Below are positions 25,151 to 32,701 of a DNA stretch of 32,701 nucleotides, in pieces. The stretch covers positions 1-32,701 of the forward strand of contig CAJQNW010000089.1 in the NCBI GenBank assembly GCA_905479765.1, written 5' to 3'. The position numbers were made by a program, and so were the translations under genes. This stretch comes from an uncultured Tepidamorphus sp. (GTDB lineage Bacteria; Pseudomonadota; Alphaproteobacteria; Rhizobiales; Tepidamorphaceae). The notes under the pieces are model-generated. The model saw nothing but the letters and a program-made list of their open reading frames with translations, was not told where the DNA came from and made no database searches. How positions within the stretch are numbered: the first letter of the stretch is position 1; each line of letters starts with the position of its first letter.

Positions 25151-26218
25151 CTAAGGGCCGTAATAGGCCCGGTACCAGGCAACGAATTGGGCGATGCCTT
25201 CGGCAATCGGCGTCGTGGGCTCATAGCCGACGGCGGCTTTAAGATCGGCTACATCGGCTGCGGTGGCGCGCACGTCGCCGGGCTGCATGGGCTCATACTC
25301 GCGAATCGCCTTCCGGCCGAGCGCAACTTCCAGCGTGTCGATCATCTGCTCCAGCCCGACCGACTGGTCGTTGCCGATATTGTAGAGCCGCCAGGGCGCC
25401 GCCGCGGTGGCGAGGTCGGGCTTGTGGCCGTCCCAGGCGGGATTGGAGACCGGCGGGTGGTCAGCGATCCGCACCACACCCTCGATGATATCGTCGATAT
25501 AGGTGAAGGAGCGGCGCATCCTGCCTTCGCCGAACACCGAGATCGGTTCGCCGGCGAGGATCGCCCTGGTGAACAGAAACAACGCCATGTCGGGGCGGCC
25601 CCAGGGCCCGTAGACGGTGAAGAAGCGCAGGCCCGTCGCCGGCAGCTCGAACAGATGGGAGTAGGAGTGGGCCATCAGCTCGTTTGACCGCTTGGTGGCG
25701 CCGTAGAGGCTGACGGGATGATCGGCGGGCGTGTGCTCGCCGAACGGCTCGGCCGTCACCGCGCCGTAGACCGAACTCGACGAGGCGTAGACCAGATGGC
25801 GGACGCCCTGGTGGCGGCAGCCTTCGAGCACGTTCAGGAAGCCGGTGACATTGGCGGTGATGTAATCGTGCGGCTGGTGCAGCGAGTGGCGCACGCCGGC
25901 CTGGGCGGCGAGATGGATGACGAGGTTCGGCTCGTGCGCCTCGAAGATGACGGCCATTTCCCTGGTGTCGGCGACATCGGCCTTGCGGAACACGAAGCCG
26001 TCGAACCTGCCGAGTTCGGCAAGACGGGCGCGCTTCAGCTCCGGATCGTAGTAGGCATTGAGATTGTCGATCCCGACGACGCGGCGGCCGGCCTCCAGAT
26101 AACGCCTGGCGACGTGATAGCCGATGAAGCCGGCGGCCCCGGTGATCAGGACCGGACGGTCGGCAAAGGCTGCGCCCGGCGCCGAATAGGGTTCGGAATG
26201 GGGAGCGGAGTTGGGCAT
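25151..26218 (-). CDS. NAD-dependent epimerase (UDP-glucuronate 4-epimerase-like)
   Basis: PVLITGAAGFIGYHVARRYLEAGRRVVGIDNLNAYYDPELKRARL..., VYASSSSVYG, YGATKRSNELMAHSY, GLRFFTVYGPWGRPDMALFLFT. Confidence 0.92.
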   Translation of the reverse strand: MPNSAPHSEPYSAPGAAFADRPVLITGAAGFIGYHVARRYLEAGRRVVGIDNLNAYYDPELKRARLAELGRFDGFVFRKADVADTREMAVIFEAHEPNLVIHLAAQAGVRHSLHQPHDYITANVTGFLNVLEGCRHQGVRHLVYASSSSVYGAVTAEPFGEHTPADHPVSLYGATKRSNELMAHSYSHLFELPATGLRFFTVYGPWGRPDMALFLFTRAILAGEPISVFGEGRMRRSFTYIDDIIEGVVRIADHPPVSNPAWDGHKPDLATAAAPWRLYNIGNDQSVGLEQMIDTLEVALGRKAIREYEPMQPGDVRATAADVADLKAAVGYEPTTPIAEGIAQFVAWYRAYYGP

Positions 26219-26226
26219 GGCGGTCC

Positions 26227-27507
26227 TCACAGGCTCCAGTAGTCGACACCGGCCGGCATGTCGGCGGGTTCGAAGGCCGAGGTGATGTCGGCGAACAGAC
26301 CGCCGGGCTTCAGCGCCGCGAGCAGCCGCTCCGGCCCGCCCTCCAGATAGGCTTGGTGCGGGGCGGCGAGGATCAGCGCGTCGAGATCCTTGAGCGCGTC
26401 CGCCGGCGACAGGGTCAGGCCGGTCTCCTCGGTGAAGGACTGTGCGTCGGCAAGCGGATCGGTAAGCACGACGTCCGTGCCATAGGAGCCAAGCTCCCGG
26501 GCGATCGCCGGCACGCGGCTGTTGCGGGTATCGGCGACATCGGCCTTGAAGGTGACGCCGCAGATGGCGACACGGGCTTTGCCCAGAGCCTTGCCGGCGC
26601 GCGACAGCTTGCGCGCCACCTCGCCGGCGATATAGCCGCTCATGGCGTCGTTGATGCGGCGCCCGGCAAGGATCATCTGCGGATGATGGCCGGCGGTCTC
26701 GGCGCGGGCGGCGAGCCAGTAGGGATCGACGCCGACGCAATGGCCGCCGACGAGACCGGGCTTGAACTTCAGGAAATTCCACTTGGTCTCGGCGGCCCTG
26801 AGCACGTCGGCGGTGCGGATGCCGAGCCGGTTGCAGATCATCGCCAGCTCGTTCATCAGTGCGATGTTGATGTCGCGCTGGGTGTTCTCCAGAACCTTGG
26901 CGGCCTCGGCGACGGCGAGCGATTCGGCGCGGTGGATGCCGGCGGGCACCACCGCCTCGTAGGCCAGCGCCACCCGCTCCAGCGTCATCGCGTCCTCGCC
27001 GGCTACCACCTTGACGATCGACTCAAACCCGTGCGCGGTGTCGCCGGGATTGATCCGTTCGGGCGAATAGCCAAGGAAGAAGTCGGTGCCGCGCTTGAGC
27101 CCAGAAACCTTTTCGAGCAGCGGTCCACAGACCTCTTCCGTGGCTCCGGGATAGACGGTGGATTCGAAGACGACCACGGCACCTTTCGACAGATTCCGGC
27201 CAACCGTCTCGCAGGCCGTCTCCAGCGGGCCGAAATCGGGGCGACGATGATCGTCGATCGGCGTGGGCACAGCGACGACGATGAAACTCGCCTCGCGCAG
27301 ATCAGCCGGATCGTTGGTGAACCGCGCGATGGTCTCTTTAAGGGCGACCGGATCGACATCGCCGTTGGCGTCCCGGCCGGCGGCAAGGTTTTCGATCCGC
27401 CGGGCGTCCAGGTCGAGACCGAGGGTTGCCTCGAACCGGCGGGCAAAAGCCAGTAGGACGGGCAGCCCGACATATCCCAATCCGACGACCGCGATGCGTT
27501 CTTTCAT
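26227..27507 (-). CDS. Nucleotide sugar dehydrogenase (TviB/WbpA-like UDP-sugar 6-dehydrogenase)
   Basis: IAVVGLGYVGLPVLLAFARR..., VVVFESTVYPGATEEVC, FFLGYSPERINPGD, PGLVGGHCVGVDPYWLA. Confidence 0.92.
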   Translation of the reverse strand: MKERIAVVGLGYVGLPVLLAFARRFEATLGLDLDARRIENLAAGRDANGDVDPVALKETIARFTNDPADLREASFIVVAVPTPIDDHRRPDFGPLETACETVGRNLSKGAVVVFESTVYPGATEEVCGPLLEKVSGLKRGTDFFLGYSPERINPGDTAHGFESIVKVVAGEDAMTLERVALAYEAVVPAGIHRAESLAVAEAAKVLENTQRDINIALMNELAMICNRLGIRTADVLRAAETKWNFLKFKPGLVGGHCVGVDPYWLAARAETAGHHPQMILAGRRINDAMSGYIAGEVARKLSRAGKALGKARVAICGVTFKADVADTRNSRVPAIARELGSYGTDVVLTDPLADAQSFTEETGLTLSPADALKDLDALILAAPHQAYLEGGPERLLAALKPGGLFADITSAFEPADMPAGVDYWSL

Positions 27508-27720
27508 ATGATTTGTCCGCCGAAGGCCCCTTGCTGACCGCCGCCGCAGCTCCCGTGCCGCGGCGAAGCATCCCCGCCAGAGGCATCACTAGAGCATCAC
27601 GCGACAGCCAAACAAGACCGCCGGCGCATTCACGACCTTTTCATTCGCCGTCAATACACCGTAACATCGAGCCGGGAACAGCCGGTTAGTCAGTGCGTGC
27701 GTCGCGGGGGACGAACAGAC

Positions 27721-29601
27721 GTGAGTATTTTGTCGATCCAGGATCTGACGGTCGACTTCAAGTCGATGGAAGGCGGTCTGCGGGCCGTCGACCATGCGAG
27801 CTTTTCGATCGCGCCGGGGCGCACGACGGCGCTGGTTGGCGAATCCGGCTCGGGAAAAACGGTTATTTCGCAGGCTATCATGGGGATTTTGCCGGAGGCG
27901 GCGCAAATCACCAATGGGAAAATCCTGTTCAATGACCCCGCCGACGGGGTGGAAACCGATATCGCCAAACTGGATCCGGGCGGCCGCCGGATGCGGGACC
28001 TGCGGGGCAACCGCATCGGAATCGTCTTCCAGGAGCCAATGACATCGCTGTCGCCGCTGCACACCGTCGGAGACCAGATCGGCGAGGCCGCGCGACTTCA
28101 CCTTGGGTTAACTGGCAAACAGGCCCGCGCGGCAACCCGCGACATGCTGCGACTGGTACAGTTTCCTGATCCGGAACGCGCGCTCGATACCTATCCGTTC
28201 GAACTGTCGGGCGGCCTGCGCCAGCGCGCGGTCATCGCCATGGCGCTGATCTGCAGGCCGGCGCTCCTGATCGCCGACGAGCCGACCACCGCGCTGGATG
28301 TGACGATCCAGGCCGAGATCCTGCGGCTGATGAACCAGCTGCAGTCCGAACTCGACATGTCGATCCTGCTGATCACCCACGATTTCGGCGTCGTCGCCAA
28401 CATGGCCGAGGAAGTCGTGGTGATCTATCGCGGCCGGATCATGGAATCGGGACCCGTGGACGAGATCTTCCGCGACCCGCAGCACCCCTATCTGAAGGCG
28501 CTTCTGCATGCCGTGCCGCGCTTCGACATGGAGCCGGGAGAACGTCTCGCGCCGCTCAGGGAAATAAAGCCGGAGACCGGCGGGCACCTGATGAAGCCGC
28601 GCGAGGAAACCGGTTCGCGCGGCGCGCCGATCATCGAGGTCGACCGCCTCTCGAAGAACTTCATGCTGCGCAGCGGCGGAATGTTTCAGCCACCCCGGAT
28701 GGTGAAGGCGCTCAACGGGGTCAGCTTCACAGTCAAGCGCGGCGAATGCCTCGGGCTAGTCGGCGAATCCGGATCCGGCAAGACCACAACGGCGATGGCG
28801 ATGCTGCACGCGATCAGGCCGAGCAGCGGTCAGATCCGCTACGACATGAACGGCGAAGCCGTGGGCGGCCTGCGCGATATCTCGACGCTGCAGGGCGAGG
28901 ATCTTATGGCGTTCCGCCGCAAGATCCAGGTGGTGTTCCAGGATCCGTTCTCCTCGCTCAATCCGCGCATGACGATCTACGACATCCTGTCGGAACCCTA
29001 CATCATCCACAAATCCTGCAATGTCGCGGAACGCAACGAGCGGATAGCCGAGCTGATGCGGCTCGTCGGCCTCGACGAAAAGCACCTCGGACGATACCCG
29101 CATTCGTTCTCCGGCGGCCAGCGCCAGCGGATCGGCATCGCCCGCGCGCTGGCGCTCGGACCGGAGGTGATTCTGTGCGACGAGCCGGTGTCGGCGCTCG
29201 ACGTCTCGGTGCAGGCGCAAATCCTCAACCTCCTCAAGGACCTGCAAGACAAGCTCGGCCTCACCTATGTGTTCGTCAGCCATAACTTGGCCGTCGTCGA
29301 CTACATCGCCGACCGGATCGCGGTCATGTGCCGCGGCATGGTCGTTGAGCTTGCGGACAAATCCGCGCTGATCCGCGATCCGCGGCACCCGTATACGCAA
29401 GCCTTGCTGGAGGCCGTACCGGAGCCCAGTCTGGACCACCTGCTGGATTTCGATGCCTTGTCGGCGGGACGGGCCTCGGATCCGCAAGCCTGGCCCGAAC
29501 CGTTCCGTCCCCGGCCCGACGGCCCGGCCCCGGAACTCACCGAGGTCGCACCTGATCATTTCGTTCTCGCCCCCGGGCTCACAGAAGCCGCGGCGGCATA
29601 A
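27721..29601 (+). CDS. ABC transporter ATP-binding protein, two fused NBDs (oligopeptide/dipeptide type)
   Basis: Two Walker A (GESGSGKT), two signature motifs ([16 protein letters not shown]), two Walker B; GTG start. Confidence 0.92.
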   Translation: MSILSIQDLTVDFKSMEGGLRAVDHASFSIAPGRTTALVGESGSGKTVISQAIMGILPEAAQITNGKILFNDPADGVETDIAKLDPGGRRMRDLRGNRIGIVFQEPMTSLSPLHTVGDQIGEAARLHLGLTGKQARAATRDMLRLVQFPDPERALDTYPFELSGGLRQRAVIAMALICRPALLIADEPTTALDVTIQAEILRLMNQLQSELDMSILLITHDFGVVANMAEEVVVIYRGRIMESGPVDEIFRDPQHPYLKALLHAVPRFDMEPGERLAPLREIKPETGGHLMKPREETGSRGAPIIEVDRLSKNFMLRSGGMFQPPRMVKALNGVSFTVKRGECLGLVGESGSGKTTTAMAMLHAIRPSSGQIRYDMNGEAVGGLRDISTLQGEDLMAFRRKIQVVFQDPFSSLNPRMTIYDILSEPYIIHKSCNVAERNERIAELMRLVGLDEKHLGRYPHSFSGGQRQRIGIARALALGPEVILCDEPVSALDVSVQAQILNLLKDLQDKLGLTYVFVSHNLAVVDYIADRIAVMCRGMVVELADKSALIRDPRHPYTQALLEAVPEPSLDHLLDFDALSAGRASDPQAWPEPFRPRPDGPAPELTEVAPDHFVLAPGLTEAAAA

Positions 29602-29617
29602 CTGGGAGAAACGTCGA

Positions 29618-31534
29618 ATGTGGAGTCGTGTCGGATCGCTCGCAGCGATATTGGCCTGCTCTGTTGCTCTTTCGGTCGGAGGCGCACAGGCTCTCGACCT
29701 GAAGGAAACCGAGACGCTGGGCCGGACCCATGATGTAACGGCACTGCCGCCGATCGCCGATCGGCTGCCGAAGGAACCGCTCATCGTCGACATGGCAGCG
29801 CACGGGCGGGAACCGGGCAAACCCGGAGGCGACCTGAACACGCTGATCGGTCGTGGCAAGGACGCCCGCCTGATCAACGTGTGGGGTTATGCCCGCCTTG
29901 TCGGTTACGACGAGGATCTGAACATCGTTCCAGACATCCTGAAAAGCGTCGATGTCGAGGACGACAGGGTCTTCACGCTGCATCTGCGCGAAGGCCACAA
30001 ATGGTCGGACGGTGCGCCGTTCACCACCGACGACATCCGCTACTGGTGGGAAGACATCGTCGGCGAGGAGCAGCTCACTCCGTCCGGGCCCGATCCCTTC
30101 ATGCTCGTCGATGGCAAGCCGCCGAAATTCGAGGTGATCGACGAAACGACGGTCCGCTTCGCTTGGGACGGCCCCAATCCGCTGTTCCTGCCGACGCTGG
30201 CCTCTGCGAGCCCGCCCTTCATCTATCGTCCCGCCCACTACCTCAAGCAGTTCCACATCAAGTACGGCGACAAGGACGAGATCCAGAAACTGGTCGACAA
30301 GTATCGCGTGTCGAGCTGGGCTGCCGTGCACAACGGGCTCGACGAGATGTACAACGCCAAGAACCCGGACCAGCCGACGCTGCAGCCCTGGCAACTGCGC
30401 TCGGACGGGGACGGCCAGCGCTACGTCATGGTGCGCAACCCCTTCTATCACCGTGTCGACAGCCAGGGGCACCAGCTTCCCTATATCGACCAGGTGATCA
30501 TGTCGGTCACCGACGGACGGCTTGTCGCCACCAAGACGCAGGCCGGCGAAAGCGACCTGCAGGCGCGTGGCCTGTCGCTGTCGGACGCTACCGTCCTGAA
30601 GCGCGGCGAGGCGCAGGAGGGCTACAAGACGCTGCTGTGGCCACTTTCCTATGCTTCTCAGGTGGCGCTCTATCCGAACCTGACCGTGAAGGACCCGATG
30701 TGGCGCAAACTGTTGCGCGACCCGCGTTTCCGCCACGCGCTTTCGCTTGCCATCGACCGGGATCACATCAACCGGGCGATCTATCTGGGCCTGGGCACGA
30801 CGGGCAACAACACGGTGCTGCCGGAAAGTCCGCTGTTTGAGGAGAGGTTCCGGGACGAGCACGCACAGCTCGACATAAAGGGCGCCAACAAGCGCCTCGA
30901 CGACATCGGCCTCACCGAGCGCAACGCGGACGGTATCCGGCTATTGCCCAACGGCGAGCCGCTGGAGATCATCGTCGAGACCGCCGGCGAGAGTCAGGAA
31001 CAGCTCGACGTGCTGGAGCTGATCACCGGCGACTGGAAGAAAATCGGCGTCGCCCTGTTCGCCAAGCCCTCGCAGCGCGACGTGATCTTCAACCGGGCAC
31101 TGTCCGGCGATCTCGTCATGGGCGTCTGGTCAGGCTGGGACAACGGCATCGCCACCGAGGCGATGGCGCCCGACGAGCTGGCGCCCGTGCACGGCGATTC
31201 ATCGCTTGTGTGGCCGGCCTGGGGCGACTACTGGGAGAGCAAGGAAGCCTCCGGCGAGCCGGTGGACTATCCGCCTGCCAAGGAGCTTCTGGACCTGTAC
31301 AAGGGCTGGCTCGCCTCCGAAACCGCCCAGCAACGGACGAAGATCTGGAAGAAGATGCTGGAGATCCATGCCCGCGAGACGCTGATCATCGGCACCGTCA
31401 GCGGCGTCCGGCAGCCGGTCGCCGTCAAGTCCAAGGTCAAGAACGTTCCGGTCAAGGCGTTCTATGGCTGGAACCCGGGCGCCCAGTTCGGCATCTGGCG
31501 GATGGACGAATTCTGGATCGACGACCAGGGCTAA
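29618..31534 (+). CDS. ABC transporter extracellular substrate-binding protein (SBP family 5-like)
   Basis: Signal peptide MWSRVGSLAAILACSVALSVGGAQA; FTLHLREGHKWSDGAPFTTDDIRYWWED; RDPRFRHALSLAIDRDHINRAIYLGLG. Confidence 0.9.
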   Translation: MWSRVGSLAAILACSVALSVGGAQALDLKETETLGRTHDVTALPPIADRLPKEPLIVDMAAHGREPGKPGGDLNTLIGRGKDARLINVWGYARLVGYDEDLNIVPDILKSVDVEDDRVFTLHLREGHKWSDGAPFTTDDIRYWWEDIVGEEQLTPSGPDPFMLVDGKPPKFEVIDETTVRFAWDGPNPLFLPTLASASPPFIYRPAHYLKQFHIKYGDKDEIQKLVDKYRVSSWAAVHNGLDEMYNAKNPDQPTLQPWQLRSDGDGQRYVMVRNPFYHRVDSQGHQLPYIDQVIMSVTDGRLVATKTQAGESDLQARGLSLSDATVLKRGEAQEGYKTLLWPLSYASQVALYPNLTVKDPMWRKLLRDPRFRHALSLAIDRDHINRAIYLGLGTTGNNTVLPESPLFEERFRDEHAQLDIKGANKRLDDIGLTERNADGIRLLPNGEPLEIIVETAGESQEQLDVLELITGDWKKIGVALFAKPSQRDVIFNRALSGDLVMGVWSGWDNGIATEAMAPDELAPVHGDSSLVWPAWGDYWESKEASGEPVDYPPAKELLDLYKGWLASETAQQRTKIWKKMLEIHARETLIIGTVSGVRQPVAVKSKVKNVPVKAFYGWNPGAQFGIWRMDEFWIDDQG

Positions 31535-31547
31535 CCGGGAATACGCG

Positions 31548-32573
31548 ATGCTTGTCTACACGCTGCGGCGGATCGTCGGGATGATCCCGACGCTCCTGGT
31601 GATCAGCTTCCTCGTCTTTTTCGTGATCGAGCTGCCGCCGGGAGACTATCTGTCGAACCAGATCGCCCAGCTGAAGGCGCAGGGCGAGGCCTCGAGCGTG
31701 GCCAAGCTGGAGTTCCTGCGCCACGAGTTCGCGCTGGATGCGCCGTTCTGGCAGCGCTACCTGATCTGGATCGGCGCGTGGCCGGGGCCGCACGGATTCT
31801 CCGGCCTGCTGCAGGGCGACTGGGGCTGGTCGTTCGAATTCGGCAAACCCGTCGAGCAGGTGGTCGGCCCGACCCTGCTCCTGACCGTGGTGCTCAACTT
31901 CACCACGGTGCTGTTCGTCTACATCGTGTCGTTCCCGATCGGCATCTATTCGGCGACCCGGCAGTACAGTTGGGGCGACTACGGCTTCACGCTCCTGGGC
32001 TACCTCGGACTGGCGACGCCGAACTTCCTGCTCGGGCTGATCATGCTGTACCTGTCGAACCGCTGGTTCGGCCTGTCGGTGGGCGGACTGATGGCGCCGG
32101 AATTCATCGGGCAGCCATGGAGCGTCGACAAGTTCCTGTCGGTGCTCGCCCACCTGATCATCCCGACCATCGTGATAGGCACCTCGGGGACGGCGGGCAT
32201 GATCCGGCGGCTTCGGGCCAACCTGCTCGACGAGTTGCACAAGCAATATGTCACTACCGCCCGCGCCAAGGGCCTGTCGGAGACCAAGCTGCTGGTGAAG
32301 TATCCGATGCGCATGGCGCTCAATCCGTTCATCGCCGATATCGGCAACATCATTCCCTCGCTGGTGTCGGGCTCGGTGATCGTTTCCGTGGTGCTCAACC
32401 TGCCCACCGTCGGGCCGATCCTGCTGACGTCGCTGCAGAGCCAGGACCAGTTCCTGGCCGGCTTCATCATCCTGTTCGTGTCGGTGCTGACTCTAGCCGG
32501 CATGCTGATCTCCGACATTCTGCTGGCCATGGTCGACCCGCGCATCCGGCTCGGCGCCGAAGCTGGTCGATGA
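31548..32573 (+). CDS. ABC transporter permease (OppB/DppB-like)
   Basis: MLVYTLRRIVGMIPTLLVISFLVFFVIELPPGDY...RRLRANLLDELHKQYVTTARAKGLSETKLLVKYPMRMALNPFIADIGN; EAA-loop motif. Confidence 0.92.
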   Translation: MLVYTLRRIVGMIPTLLVISFLVFFVIELPPGDYLSNQIAQLKAQGEASSVAKLEFLRHEFALDAPFWQRYLIWIGAWPGPHGFSGLLQGDWGWSFEFGKPVEQVVGPTLLLTVVLNFTTVLFVYIVSFPIGIYSATRQYSWGDYGFTLLGYLGLATPNFLLGLIMLYLSNRWFGLSVGGLMAPEFIGQPWSVDKFLSVLAHLIIPTIVIGTSGTAGMIRRLRANLLDELHKQYVTTARAKGLSETKLLVKYPMRMALNPFIADIGNIIPSLVSGSVIVSVVLNLPTVGPILLTSLQSQDQFLAGFIILFVSVLTLAGMLISDILLAMVDPRIRLGAEAGR

Positions 32574-32586
32574 GGGGGGCTGGCCG

Positions 32587-32701
32587 ATGACCGTGAGCGA
32601 CGACAAGACCCCGCATTTCGTCGACACCGCGCCGTTCGACCCCAATCGGGTCGATCCGCCCGATCCCGAACGCGAGCGCTTCTACCAGGCCTCGCAATGG
32701 C
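32587..32701 (+). CDS. Start of a second ABC permease (OppC-like), truncated by the window end
   Basis: MTVSDDKTPHFVDTAPFDPNRVDPPDPERERFYQASQW...; position directly after an OppB-like gene. Confidence 0.6.
   Translation, partial: MTVSDDKTPHFVDTAPFDPNRVDPPDPERERFYQASQW

Noticed and set aside
1-32701. CRISPR arrays, tRNA/rRNA genes, transposases or integrases
   Set aside because: No regularly spaced repeats of CRISPR type, no recognisable tRNA/rRNA sequence and no transposase-like translation were seen; the repeats found are short tandem units near gene starts or gaps.

Overview
The window is high-GC and looks alphaproteobacterial. It is dominated by a near-complete Sox (thiosulfate/sulfide oxidation) locus. 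Reading the sox operon in its own direction (right to left on the minus strand), the order is soxV-soxW-soxX-soxY-soxZ-soxA-soxB-soxC-soxD-(DsrE-like)-soxE-soxF, with soxF cut by the left edge. Divergent plus-strand soxS-soxR follow, then two YeeE/YedE (SoxT-like) transporters flanking a Tat-exported metallo-beta-lactamase-fold protein (SoxH-like). Next come a PilZ protein, two small hypotheticals, a DUF2207/LemA pair, an ECF sigma/ChrR-type anti-sigma/SDR operon facing an FAD amine-oxidase/DUF1365/CFA-like methyltransferase operon, two nucleotide-sugar genes, and an oligopeptide-type ABC transporter cut by the right edge. The main non-coding observations are: (i) a 20-nt triplicated SD+ATG cassette before soxW that makes a chain of ATGA-overlapping 7-codon mini-ORFs; (ii) an identical TGATCC-N16-CGTATC promoter-like motif before both the ECF sigma gene and the amine-oxidase operon; (iii) a family of AT-rich inverted repeats (ATATGC-N6/8-GAAT type) in sox-locus intergenic regions, which could be ArsR-type SoxR operators; (iv) non-AUG starts, notably a likely CTG start for soxE; and (v) a DsrE-like gene inserted between soxD and soxE behind a cluster of hairpins. 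All assignments come from reading translations and motifs; no searches were run.
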